DNA of 64,000 bases from Brucella tritici. Lineage in GTDB: Bacteria; Pseudomonadota; Alphaproteobacteria; Rhizobiales; Rhizobiaceae. The notes under the pieces are model-generated. The model was not told where the DNA came from, did no database searches, and saw nothing but the letters and a program-made list of their open reading frames with translations. The first letter of the stretch is position 1. Every line of letters starts with the position of its first letter. This document shows, piece after piece, positions 17,405 through 25,768 of this stretch. A program made the translations under genes and the position numbers. The stretch spans positions 62,001 through 126,000 of the forward strand of contig NZ_WBWA01000013.1 of the NCBI RefSeq assembly GCF_008932295.1, written 5' to 3'.

Positions 17405-18723
17405 GCGACAAACTCCGTGTTCTCGTCATCTCGCACGCTCACCCGTCGATTTCGCTGGGCGGGGGTGAAATCGCTTCCTACAATCTGCACAAGGGTTTGA
17501 ACAGCATTACCGATGTGCAGTCCGTCTATCTGGCGCGAACCGCCCACCCGATCCCCCGGCATGGCACAACGGCGCTCATGAGCATGCGGCGCGCCAGCGA
17601 CGAAATCCTGTTCCATGCCGACGAATACGACCACTTCTATCTGTCGAACAAGAACACTGATGAAATCCGCCGTGACCTGCTGCGCTTTGTCCGCGACTTC
17701 GACCCGGACATCGTGCATTTCCATCACGTTCTAGGCCTCGGGCTTGAAACGCTCTATGCCATCCGTGAGGCGCTGCCAGACCGCATCATTCTGGTGACGT
17801 TTCATGAATTCCTGTCCATCTGCAACAATGATGGCCAGATGGTCAAAGCTGGCACCTCCAAGCTCTGCAATGAGGCGTCCCCTATCGACTGCCATGCCTG
17901 CTTCCCGCAAATACCGCCAGCGCGTTTTCTCAAGCGCGAGCGCTTTGTGCGTGGCATGCTGGAACTGGCCGATGCATTCGTGTCGCCGAGCGAGTTCCTT
18001 GCCAACCGCTATCTCGAATGGGGCCTCAATCCTGACAAGATGGCGGTCATCGAGAACGGCGTCGCCATCCGCGATGTTACCCCTCCGCGTGAGCTGACCG
18101 GCCCGAACCCGCGTCGCAGCCGGTTCGCCTTTTTCGGTCAGATCAACCCGTTCAAGGGGATAGACGTTCTGGTCGATGCCGTATCGCGTGTACCGGAACA
18201 GGTCTGGGGTGAGGATTCCCGATTGATGATCTTCGGCGGCAATCTGGAAAAGCAGCCGCCCGCTTTTCAGGAGCGCATGCAGAAGCTGATTGAAGAGGCT
18301 GGCCCGCGCGTGCGTTTCTATGGTGCTTACCAGAATGCTGAAATGCCACGCCTCATGCAGTCGGTCGACTGGGTGGTCATGCCTTCGATCTGGTGGGAAA
18401 ACTCACCCATTGTCATTCAGGAGGCACTGCATCATCGCCGCCCGGTCATCTGCTCGAATATTGGCGGCATGGCCGAGAAAATCCGCGATGGCGAAGACGG
18501 CCTGCATTTCCGTGTTCGCAGCGCCGAGGATCTGGCCGACCGCTTTACAGAAGTGCTGAGCGAGCCGAGCATATGGGACAGGTTGCATCATTCCATCCGC
18601 AATCCGGTCCACTATGTCGACTGCGCCAGGGAACATCTCGATCTCTATAAGCGACTGCGGGAGTCAAAACCGCGCAGACAGAAACCGGCAGTTACGCAAA
18701 CTGCTCTTTCTCAGGCAAGCTGA
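17401..18723 (+). CDS. Glycosyltransferase family 4 with Cys4 motif (WgeG-like)
   Basis: A 440-residue GT-B enzyme starting at the ATG that overlaps the preceding TGA; a longer upstream frame exists but lies wholly within the previous gene. It has HPSISLGGGEIASYNLH at the N-terminus, the array C-x14-C-x7-C-x2-C (about 141-167), FVSPSEFLANRYLEWGL, FGQINPFKGIDVLVDA and VMPSIWWENSPIVIQEA. It is a paralogue of the 13091-14350 product. An extra C-terminal tail of about 20 basic residues follows the catalytic fold. It probably adds a second, related sugar in the same polymer. Confidence 0.9.
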   Translation: MSDKLRVLVISHAHPSISLGGGEIASYNLHKGLNSITDVQSVYLARTAHPIPRHGTTALMSMRRASDEILFHADEYDHFYLSNKNTDEIRRDLLRFVRDFDPDIVHFHHVLGLGLETLYAIREALPDRIILVTFHEFLSICNNDGQMVKAGTSKLCNEASPIDCHACFPQIPPARFLKRERFVRGMLELADAFVSPSEFLANRYLEWGLNPDKMAVIENGVAIRDVTPPRELTGPNPRRSRFAFFGQINPFKGIDVLVDAVSRVPEQVWGEDSRLMIFGGNLEKQPPAFQERMQKLIEEAGPRVRFYGAYQNAEMPRLMQSVDWVVMPSIWWENSPIVIQEALHHRRPVICSNIGGMAEKIRDGEDGLHFRVRSAEDLADRFTEVLSEPSIWDRLHHSIRNPVHYVDCAREHLDLYKRLRESKPRRQKPAVTQTALSQAS

Positions 18724-18760
18724 GCCTGGCTTGACCTTAGTGAAACAGAAGGAAGACCGT

Positions 18761-19942
18761 ATGGCACGCGCCCTCGTCATGATCCCTGCGGGAGAAATGT
18801 ACGATCACGACAATGTCCGCTGGTATCGTCACACCGACGTTCAGGGCAGCATCAATCACTATCACAATATCGGTGATGCCTTCGTTTTCGAGTCGTCGTT
18901 GAAGCTGATGAATTACGAAAAGGCTTCCGAACTTCCGATCACCAATTTCTCACCTGAGAAGATCGATCAACTGCGCGAAGAATATGATTATGTGATCCTG
19001 CGCGGCTCGAACTATATCAACAAGGATATGAACTGGCGTGACACGATCCCGGTCTTGCAGCGGCTGAAACTGCCGGTCATTGCATTCGGCGTTGGGGCCC
19101 AAGCACCGGTCAGAGGGGAAATACAGCTTTCCGAAGAGACCAAGGCGGTCCTGCGCATCATTGCAGATTCCACGACGTCCATCGGTGTGCGCGGCGCTTA
19201 TACCGCTCAGGTGCTGAACGATATCGGCATCCGCAATGTCCGGATCGTCGGCTGCCCGACCGCATTTCGCCGCAACAACCAGCATTTGCGTATCAAGTTG
19301 CCGCCGCTCGAAAACGTTGCCCAGGTCGGTGTTACGGTTCGCCGCGAGGTTTCACCTGCCTATGCGCAAGACATAGAACAATATCTGACCCGTCACCGCG
19401 ACCTCATCAAATCCATGGCCGCACGCTTCAATGTAACGCTGATGGCGCAGGGCGAAGTCGATGAAAAAAAGATGGTCTTCGGCACCGCGGAGCAGAAGGA
19501 GGAGGCCATTGCTGCCCTCAAGAACCATCGTTGGACAGCGGACTGGTATTTCGACGAGACGATAGAAAACCTCTATCGCCATCGTATGTTCTATTCAGAT
19601 GTCGTTGCTGATTACGAGGAACTGGTGCGCAGGCAACAGCTCGTTCTCGGTTATCGCCTGCATGGTAATCTGATGGCGCTGGCCAATGGCGTACCGTCCA
19701 TCTATTTCACCTATGACAGCCGCACGGCCGAATTCGCCGAGACCTACAAGATACCAAGCTATGACGTCTTCAGCGACAAGCCTTTCCAACTGGAAGACTA
19801 TTGGGATCAATCGCTGTTCGATAAATATAACCGGGCATGGTTCGAGACTTATGCCGAGATGAAGCAGTTTCTTGATGAAAATGGTGTCGACAACAAGATG
19901 ACCGACACCGGACTGCCCATAGCGGAGTTGAAGGTCGCGTAA
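18761..19942 (+). CDS. Polysaccharide pyruvyl transferase family protein (WgeH-like)
   Basis: A 393-residue protein of the pyruvyl transferase family (CsaB/WcaK-like, GT-B-like fold). Recognisable stretches are YHNIGDAFVFESSLKL near the N-terminus, VIAFGVGAQAPVRGEIQL, SIGVRGAYTAQVLNDIGI, RIVGCPTAF and, near the C-terminus, VLGYRLHGNLMALANGVPSIYF, the conserved R-x-H region that binds the phospho-donor. The start is the ATG at 18761; the frame is open further upstream but there it overlaps the previous gene. It would transfer pyruvate from phosphoenolpyruvate to a sugar. S. meliloti galactoglucan is pyruvylated, so this supports the proposed relation of the locus. Confidence 0.85.
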   Translation: MARALVMIPAGEMYDHDNVRWYRHTDVQGSINHYHNIGDAFVFESSLKLMNYEKASELPITNFSPEKIDQLREEYDYVILRGSNYINKDMNWRDTIPVLQRLKLPVIAFGVGAQAPVRGEIQLSEETKAVLRIIADSTTSIGVRGAYTAQVLNDIGIRNVRIVGCPTAFRRNNQHLRIKLPPLENVAQVGVTVRREVSPAYAQDIEQYLTRHRDLIKSMAARFNVTLMAQGEVDEKKMVFGTAEQKEEAIAALKNHRWTADWYFDETIENLYRHRMFYSDVVADYEELVRRQQLVLGYRLHGNLMALANGVPSIYFTYDSRTAEFAETYKIPSYDVFSDKPFQLEDYWDQSLFDKYNRAWFETYAEMKQFLDENGVDNKMTDTGLPIAELKVA

Positions 19943-19945
19943 GAT

Positions 19946-21013
19946 TTAGTTCTTTGGCAGTTGGGCGGAACCCTTGCTCTTCTGCTCTTCTGCCAGAAGC
20001 GACCATGCGGCGATGAACATCGCGGCAATCAGGGGCCCGACCACAAATCCGTTGATCCCGATCAATGAAATACCGCCGACAGTGGATATGAGGACGACAT
20101 AATCCGGCATGCGGGTGCCTTTTCCAACGAGAGGCGGACGCAGAAGATTATCAACTAGTCCGATCACGAATACACCGACGAAAACCAGAATTCCGCCGCT
20201 GACCCATTCTCCGCTTGCAAAGAACCACGCCGCTGCCGGTACCCAGACCAGTGCAGCGCCGACTGCTGGCAGCATGGAGAGAAACGTCATCAATACGCCC
20301 CAGAGCAAAGCCGCCTCGACGCCCAAGGACCAGAAAGTCACGCCGCCGATCGTACCCTGAATGATGGCAATGATGATATTGCCCTTCACGGTGGCCCGGA
20401 TGACAGCGATGAACTTTTCCAGAAACTGCCGCGTATAATCATCGTTGAGCGGAATGGCCTGCCTGATCTTGCGCCCAAGATCCACACCGTCGCGGAAAAG
20501 GAAGAACAGCAGATAGAGCATGATGCCGAAGCCGATGAAGAATTGCAGCGTGTTCTGGCCGAAGCTGACCAGCTTTCCCGCAAAAAGCTGACTGCCCTGC
20601 ATAATCGCAGAAGATATACGCGCCCGCCATTCCGCGAAATCGCCCAGCTCGAATCGGGTGAGCCACTCCTCCAGTGAATCCGGCAAGGCGCCCAGAATCC
20701 GTGAGATATAGCTGTTCAGATCGAACTCCCGACTGCTCAGGCGTTGATAGAGGGAATTCCCCTCCTGTACCAGCGAGCCGAAAATTGCGAGCATCGGAAT
20801 GATGACCAAACAGATGCACATCAGCACCGAAAGCAAAGCGGCAATATTCTTTCTGCCACCAAGCAGACGTTCAAGCCGCTGCTGTACCGGCGAGAAAACC
20901 ACGGCCAGGATAACTGCCCAGAGAACTGCCGAATAATAAGGCAGCAGAAGCCATGCAAAGGCGATAGTGACCAGTGCCAATAAAATATAAAAGCTCGCGC
21001 GCTGGACGGACAT
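19946..21013 (-). CDS. AI-2E family transporter-like membrane protein
   Basis: A 355-residue protein of the AI-2E transporter/permease family (formerly UPF0118; includes TqsA, PerM, YdiK). An N-terminal pair of helices (FYILLALVTIAFAWLLLPYY) is followed by a soluble segment and a helical bundle ending in PLVGKGTRMPDYVVLISTVGGISLIGINGFVVGPLIAAM, the family hallmark. ATG at 21013 is preferred to GTG at 21019 because AGGTG sits just upstream. It converges on the pyruvyl transferase gene with 3 bases between stops. Members export small molecules or act as ion/proton antiporters; the substrate here is unknown. Confidence 0.85.
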   Translation of the reverse strand: MSVQRASFYILLALVTIAFAWLLLPYYSAVLWAVILAVVFSPVQQRLERLLGGRKNIAALLSVLMCICLVIIPMLAIFGSLVQEGNSLYQRLSSREFDLNSYISRILGALPDSLEEWLTRFELGDFAEWRARISSAIMQGSQLFAGKLVSFGQNTLQFFIGFGIMLYLLFFLFRDGVDLGRKIRQAIPLNDDYTRQFLEKFIAVIRATVKGNIIIAIIQGTIGGVTFWSLGVEAALLWGVLMTFLSMLPAVGAALVWVPAAAWFFASGEWVSGGILVFVGVFVIGLVDNLLRPPLVGKGTRMPDYVVLISTVGGISLIGINGFVVGPLIAAMFIAAWSLLAEEQKSKGSAQLPKN

Positions 21014-21096
21014 AATCACCTGCTACAGATTTCCGGGTCAGGAAACCCTGCCCGGAAAACCATTTCAATTCAATAGAGAAGCACAGGCCGAGCGAT

Positions 21097-22218
21097 TCAG
21101 GCCGCTTTCAGAGGCGCCAGTTTTTCGTTGGGGAGTGAACGCGCAAGCGTGCTCAGAAGATCGCTTTGCGACACCAAACCGATAATGCGGCGCATTTCGT
21201 CGACGACCACGACAGCGTGCGCCAATCCATCGGTCAGGCTGGGCAAAAGGCTCATCGCCGGATCGGCTTGCGAAGCGGTTGGAGCCTCCACGATATAGTT
21301 TCTGAAATCATCGCCCGGATGCATCAATTCGCGCAGGCCGACCACGCCTTTCAGGCGGCCATCGAGCCCACGCACTGGCAATGTCATGAGATTATGACGC
21401 AGGATCAGCTCGCGCGCCTGGCTCGCCGTTGCGTCTTCATCGATGCTGACGACATCGCGAGACATGATGTCGGCACAGGTCAGGTCACCGTGGGAACGAA
21501 TGGACACTTCAAGCTCCACCTGCCGCAGCAGACGTCCAAGATCGTTGCGATCGATATCGAAGCTCTCATCCAGAGCAAGCAAGGCGCGATCAATATCTTC
21601 CTCGCGGATACCCATCCGGACCGAAGGCGGCAAATCTTCGGTGCTATGCTTGTTTACAGGAACGGCAGCGGCTACGTGCGGATATTTCCGGCGCGACAGT
21701 TTGTGGAACAGGATACCAAGGCCAACGAGAAGGCACGAATTCAGCGCAACCGGCACAAGCGGAAACAGCAATCCCCACTTGGCAACTGCGGAACCACCCA
21801 GAACTGCAGTCAGCGCCGCTGCGCCGCCGGGCGGATGGAGGCTGCGGGTAACCGACATTGCCGCGATGGCAAGCGCCACGCCAAGGCCGATCGCCAAAGC
21901 CGGATCATCAACGAACTGGGTGACGGCCAGCCCCACAAAGGCTGAAATCGTGTTGCCGCCGATGATCGACCATGGTTGGGCCAGCGGACTTGTTGGAACA
22001 GCAAAGAGCAGAACGGCCGAAGCGCCGATTGGTGCTACGATCAAAGGCAGATGCGGACCGCTCCCCAGCAACATGCTCGATATGAAACCGGTTAGCGCAA
22101 TACCGATCAGGGCGCCAAGGCAACCAATCGAACGTTCTCGCAGCGTTGCACCGGCAAGAACCGGCTTGAACAGCCGGAACGCGCGCGACTGGTGTTGTTC
22201 TGGATTTCTTTGGGTCAT
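21097..22218 (-). CDS. HPP-family membrane protein with C-terminal CBS pair
   Basis: A 373-residue protein. Residues 25-185 hold four to five membrane helices and the HPP signature SLHPPGGAAALTAVLGG. Residues 240-365 form a CBS pair (MSRDVVSIDEDATASQAREL and LPSLTDGLAHAVVVVDEMRRI...LVSQSDLL), likely binding an adenine nucleotide. HPP proteins have been linked to nitrite transport in plastids and cyanobacteria; the bacterial CBS-fused type is unstudied as far as I recall. It is followed after 83 bases by the AI-2E-like gene on the same strand. The intergenic segment holds an imperfect G+C hairpin at about 21028-21051. Confidence 0.85.
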   Translation of the reverse strand: MTQRNPEQHQSRAFRLFKPVLAGATLRERSIGCLGALIGIALTGFISSMLLGSGPHLPLIVAPIGASAVLLFAVPTSPLAQPWSIIGGNTISAFVGLAVTQFVDDPALAIGLGVALAIAAMSVTRSLHPPGGAAALTAVLGGSAVAKWGLLFPLVPVALNSCLLVGLGILFHKLSRRKYPHVAAAVPVNKHSTEDLPPSVRMGIREEDIDRALLALDESFDIDRNDLGRLLRQVELEVSIRSHGDLTCADIMSRDVVSIDEDATASQARELILRHNLMTLPVRGLDGRLKGVVGLRELMHPGDDFRNYIVEAPTASQADPAMSLLPSLTDGLAHAVVVVDEMRRIIGLVSQSDLLSTLARSLPNEKLAPLKAA

Positions 22219-22376
22219 TCCGTCAATCAGGCCGATGATAGGGAAGCTTCAGCGAAAGCCCGTTGAAGCTAAAGACTGTTCTCTTGGGGGTGAGACAATA
22301 TCCTGCCCTTGCCGGATTCGAACAAGAAAGCAAATCCGTATCCGCGTGTCAGAAGGGAAAAATCGTTCCCCGTTCA

Positions 22377-23132
22377 TCAACTCATCGAGAACAAAGGTCT
22401 CAACGCCATCTCAAGCCCGAGAATCATAAGGCCGATCAGAAACCATCGACGGAAGTTTTCCGGTCGGATCTTGCGGCGGCAAGCCTGCCCTATGAACATG
22501 CCGACCAGTGAAGGAACGACCGCCAGAACGGACACCAGCAGGAGATCGTGTGAATAGGCCTGCCTGCTAGAAAGCCCGAGCGCAAGTGCGGCGGTGGAGA
22601 CAGTGAAGGAAAGCCCGAGCGACTGTACGAGATCGTCTTTTCTGAAACCCAGCGATTGCAGATAAGGCACAGCCGGAATGACGAATACTCCCGTTGCACC
22701 TGCAATCAAGCCAGTCAACAGCCCGATGGCAGGAGACAGCGAGCGCTCAAGCCTTTCTGGCACCTGCAACTGGCGGGCAAACAACGTATAGCCTGCGTAG
22801 ATAACAAGCGAGGAACCCAGCATCGATGTGGTGACTGCAATGTTTCCGCCAACCAGAACCGCAGTTCCCGCAATGGTCCCGACTGCAATGGCAATCATCA
22901 TGCTCCAGAGTCGAAGCATAAGCTGGCCGAAGCTAGGCCCCACCAGAAGTTGCCAAAGATTGGTGATGAAGGACGGAATAATCAGCAGGCTTGCTGCTGC
23001 AAGCGGTGATATCAGCGCGCCCAATACGCCCATCGCGACCGTGGGCAGTCCCATTCCCGTCACGCCTTTGACAAAGCCAGCACCGAGGAATGTAACCGCA
23101 ATCGTCAGGATCAAGGAAAAAGAATAAGTCAT
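22377..23132 (-). CDS. Sulfite exporter TauE/SafE family membrane protein
   Basis: A 251-residue protein with seven to eight membrane helices. It opens FSLILTIAVTFLGAGFVKGVTGMGLPTVAMGVLGALISP, the typical glycine-rich first repeat, and has the matching second half SPAIGLLTGLIAGATGVFVIPAVPYLQSLG. Family members move sulfite, sulfoacetate or other organic anions. It is divergent from a LysR regulator with 96 bases between starts, which suggests control by that regulator. A small hairpin (AGCTTCA...TGAAGCT, 22245-22270) lies downstream. Confidence 0.85.
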   Translation of the reverse strand: MTYSFSLILTIAVTFLGAGFVKGVTGMGLPTVAMGVLGALISPLAAASLLIIPSFITNLWQLLVGPSFGQLMLRLWSMMIAIAVGTIAGTAVLVGGNIAVTTSMLGSSLVIYAGYTLFARQLQVPERLERSLSPAIGLLTGLIAGATGVFVIPAVPYLQSLGFRKDDLVQSLGLSFTVSTAALALGLSSRQAYSHDLLLVSVLAVVPSLVGMFIGQACRRKIRPENFRRWFLIGLMILGLEMALRPLFSMS

Positions 23133-23228
23133 GCCCCTGCTATAACGACCTGTTCATCGGACGGAATGCGGAAGTTCCTTATCCAGCCTTCGGCTTTCCC
23201 ATAGGCAGAATTCGCGCTAACATCGCTT
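23133..23228. promoter_or_regulatory. Divergent promoter region tauE-like / lysR
   Basis: This 96-base spacer lies between divergent starts, the usual place for a LysR operator. I see no unambiguous T-N11-A palindrome. Confidence 0.4.
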
Positions 23229-24146
23229 ATGCGTTTTGATCTTACCGACCTTCGCCTCTTCCTCGCCGTCGCCGATACCGGTAGCATCACCCATGGTGCG
23301 GCTGAAGTCGGACTGTCGCTTCCAGCAGCAAGCGAGCGCCTGCGCGACATGGAGGCGACGGGGCAAGTCTTGCTTCTGGAGCGTGGACGACGCGGCGTTG
23401 CCCTTACGGGAGCGGGGGAAGCCCTCGTCCATCATGCAAGGGCAGTGATGCGGCAGATGGCGGACATGCATAGTGAATTGGGTTTGCATGCCAAAGCCAT
23501 GCGAACAGCCATTCGCGTCGCGGCGAATACCGCTGCCATCACCGAATATCTACCGGTAAGGCTCGCGAGCTGGATGGCTGATAATCCCCGCATTGATGTG
23601 GAACTGAAAGAACGGCAGAGCAGCGATATTGCCCGGTCCGTTTTGCGCGGTTTCGTTGAAATCGGCATTCTATCGGATGCCGTAGAAACGACCGGATTGG
23701 AACTCGTTCCCTTTGCGACAGATCATCTGATGCTGATCACGGCCAGACATCATCCCTTGGCCGAGCATAAGCGGGTGAGCTTCTCCGATCTTCTGCAGGA
23801 ACAATTCATCGGCCTTTCCTCTGGCGCTTTGCAGGAACACCTAGAAGTTCAAGCAACACGGCTGGGCGGCAGGCTTAAAATCAGGACGAGGCTCCGCACT
23901 TTCGAGGGCGTCGGCAATATGGTTGCTGCCAATGTGGGCATTGCGATCATTCCACAGACGGCTGCACGACGTCTCAGAAAAACACTCCCTATTGCAACGG
24001 CAGCAATTGCAGACGCATGGGCAAAAAGAAACCTGGTAATCGCAGTGCGATCTCTGGAAGATTTAACCGCACCTGCAAGAAGCTTTGTCGATCACCTCGC
24101 CAAGCAGGTCCGGCCACTCGCGGGCAAAACTGTGCTAGTGGATTGA
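23229..24146 (+). CDS. LysR-family transcriptional regulator
   Basis: A 305-residue LysR regulator. The winged helix-turn-helix occupies residues 1-60 (DLRLFLAVADTGSITHGAAEVGLSLPAASERLRDME), followed by the linker helix and an effector domain from about residue 90 (RVAANTAAITEYLPVRLASWM). It is divergent from the TauE/SafE gene and lies upstream of the tripartite transporter genes on the same strand, although 484 structured bases separate it from them. It could regulate either. The effector is unknown but is likely an organic acid or sulfonate. Confidence 0.88.
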   Translation: MRFDLTDLRLFLAVADTGSITHGAAEVGLSLPAASERLRDMEATGQVLLLERGRRGVALTGAGEALVHHARAVMRQMADMHSELGLHAKAMRTAIRVAANTAAITEYLPVRLASWMADNPRIDVELKERQSSDIARSVLRGFVEIGILSDAVETTGLELVPFATDHLMLITARHHPLAEHKRVSFSDLLQEQFIGLSSGALQEHLEVQATRLGGRLKIRTRLRTFEGVGNMVAANVGIAIIPQTAARRLRKTLPIATAAIADAWAKRNLVIAVRSLEDLTAPARSFVDHLAKQVRPLAGKTVLVD

Positions 24147-24198
24147 ATTTGACGTTTGATACCCGTCCGATATAGTTCTCGTTTCAAACGTCAAATTC
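24145..24198. repeat. 15-bp perfect inverted repeat after lysR
   Basis: GAATTTGACGTTTGA (24145-24159) is the exact inverse complement of TCAAACGTCAAATTC (24184-24198), with a 24-base loop. The first arm overlaps the lysR stop codon. No T tract follows on either strand, so it is not a standard terminator. It may be an RNA hairpin or a pair of operator half-sites. Confidence 0.6.
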
Positions 24199-24630
24199 GA
24201 AAAATCCACGAGATTCATAAAGTTACTAGTGGTCTTTTTGATTCTGACATTTGCTCGGCGCTCATATCCGAGGGATGCAAATGTCGAAAGCAGACCGCTA
24301 GATTAAGCCTCGGTCATAACGTGACCTGCCAGACAATGTGCGTGAACGATTTCGCCGGGCCGTTAAAGCATGATGAGTAAGCTACCCAGACTTTGGTAGT
24401 ATAAGCGCTTTCATTGAAGCTCGGGCATTGGCAAGCCGTCAGGATACATCTACATTCTTTTCAGAATGCACCGGATAATCATGCCGATTCAAGAGCAACA
24501 TCGGTGTAAAATCTTTTTATTGCAGTGACTTGATAATATCAAATCAGATTGCCCGAAGCGCCCGAAGAGGTGTGGGGAACTAAATTCAGAATACGGGCCA
24601 GCCCGCCACAACATAGTCTGGGAGGACGCT
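24147..24630. other. 484-base intergenic region, structured, no gene called
   Basis: The segment contains the inverted repeats at 24145-24198 and 24246-24285 and a small CTACC...GGTAG hairpin near 24386. It ends with the tctC ribosome site GGGAGGA. A 74-codon frame (24156-24380) has unusual codon use, no ribosome site and runs through both hairpins, so I do not call it. The promoter of the tct operon must lie here. Confidence 0.5.
24246..24285. repeat. Nested inverted repeat
   Basis: GACATTTGC (24246-24254) pairs with GCAAATGTC (24277-24285), and inside it CTCGG (24254-24258) pairs with CCGAG (24268-24272). The result is a long hairpin with small internal loops. Function is unknown; a small RNA or a remnant palindromic element are possible. 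Confidence 0.5.
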
Positions 24631-25608
24631 ATGATGAAGCTTATCGCCACACTGGCGACAACACTTGCTATTTCCACCGCAGCTTTCACCGCACACGCAC
24701 AAAACTATCCGGAACGGACGATCACCATGGTCGTGCCTTTCGCCGCAGGCGGGCCGACTGACACCGTGACGCGACTTGTTGCTGAATCCATGTCCAAGGA
24801 TCTCGGGCAGCAGGTGATCGTCGAGAATGTTGGCGGCGCAGGCGGAACACTCGGTGCGGGGCGCGTCGCCACAGCAGACCCCGATGGTTATACGCTGCTG
24901 CTTCACCATATCGGCATGGCTACAAGCGCCACACTCTATCGCAAGCTCGCCTATGACACGCTGAATGCGTTTGAATATGTCGGCCTCGTCACGGAAGTTC
25001 CGATGACAATCGTTGCGCGCAAGGACCTTGAACCGACCGACCTCAAGGGACTGATCGAGTATGCCAAGGCCAACAAGGATACCGCAACGGTCGCCAATGC
25101 CGGTATCGGCGCGGCATCGCATCTGTGCGGCATGCTGTTCATGAGTGCGATTGAAACTCCGCTCGTCACGGTTCCTTACAAGGGAACAGGCCCGGCCATG
25201 ACCGATCTGCTCGGCGGGCAGGTCGACATCATGTGCGACCAGACCACAAATACGACGAAGCAGATTCAGGCAGGCACGATCAAGGCTTACGCCGTCACCT
25301 CGCCCGAACGCCTGGACGTGCTGAAAGACCTTCCAACCACCAAGGAAGCAGGCCTGGACGGTATGGAAGTGGGTATCTGGCACGGCATATATGCGCCCAA
25401 AGGAACCCCGGCAGAAATTACCGAGCGTCTTTCGAAGTCGCTTCAGGTGGCTCTGAAAGACCAGAACGTGGTCGCCCGCTTCGCCGAACTCGGCACAAAG
25501 CCGTCACCGGATTCCGATGCAACACCGGCAGCGTTGAAAGCAAAGCTCGAATCCGAGGTCGCACGCTGGAAGCCGGTCATCGAAGCCGCCGGGCAATACG
25601 CAGACTGA
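24631..25608 (+). CDS. tctC: Tripartite tricarboxylate transporter substrate-binding protein
   Basis: A 325-residue periplasmic binding protein of the Bug/TctC family. The signal peptide runs to about residue 23 with a cleavage site AHAQN. The mature protein begins YPERTITMVVPFAAGGPTDTVTRL, the family's ligand-loop signature, followed by NVGGAGGTLGAGRVA and VPYKGTGPAMTDLLGGQVDIMCD. Ribosome site GGGAGGA precedes an ATGATG pair. The neighbouring tctB and tctA genes complete the transporter. Ligands of Bug proteins are carboxylates such as citrate or tartrate, or other small acids; this one is not assigned. Confidence 0.92.
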   Translation: MMKLIATLATTLAISTAAFTAHAQNYPERTITMVVPFAAGGPTDTVTRLVAESMSKDLGQQVIVENVGGAGGTLGAGRVATADPDGYTLLLHHIGMATSATLYRKLAYDTLNAFEYVGLVTEVPMTIVARKDLEPTDLKGLIEYAKANKDTATVANAGIGAASHLCGMLFMSAIETPLVTVPYKGTGPAMTDLLGGQVDIMCDQTTNTTKQIQAGTIKAYAVTSPERLDVLKDLPTTKEAGLDGMEVGIWHGIYAPKGTPAEITERLSKSLQVALKDQNVVARFAELGTKPSPDSDATPAALKAKLESEVARWKPVIEAAGQYAD

Positions 25609-25768
25609 CCGTATCGCAAGCAATCAAGGTGTGTCGTTTGACGCGCCTTGATTGTCGTTTTCCCTTTGTTGCGCATCAAAATCGCAGCCACAGGGATAAG
25701 TGACCGACTTCACATGCCGGGCATCCGGTATAGCCCTTTCAACGGCAAATCCGAAAGATGATTGGCCC

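Noticed and set aside
21443-22429. 328-codon plus-strand frame, Ser/Arg/Pro-rich
   Set aside because: Antisense to the HPP/CBS gene, whose protein is well conserved; the translation is low-complexity shadow.
24145-24198. Inverted repeat as a Rho-independent terminator of lysR
   Set aside because: The loop is long and no T-rich tract follows on either strand, so I list it only as a repeat.
24156-24380. 74-codon frame in the lysR-tctC gap
   Set aside because: It runs through two hairpins, has no ribosome site and resembles no protein I know.
25700-25768. Upstream GTG extension of tctB
   Set aside because: It adds 23 residues with no family resemblance and no ribosome site; ATG 25769 gives the normal TctB length.
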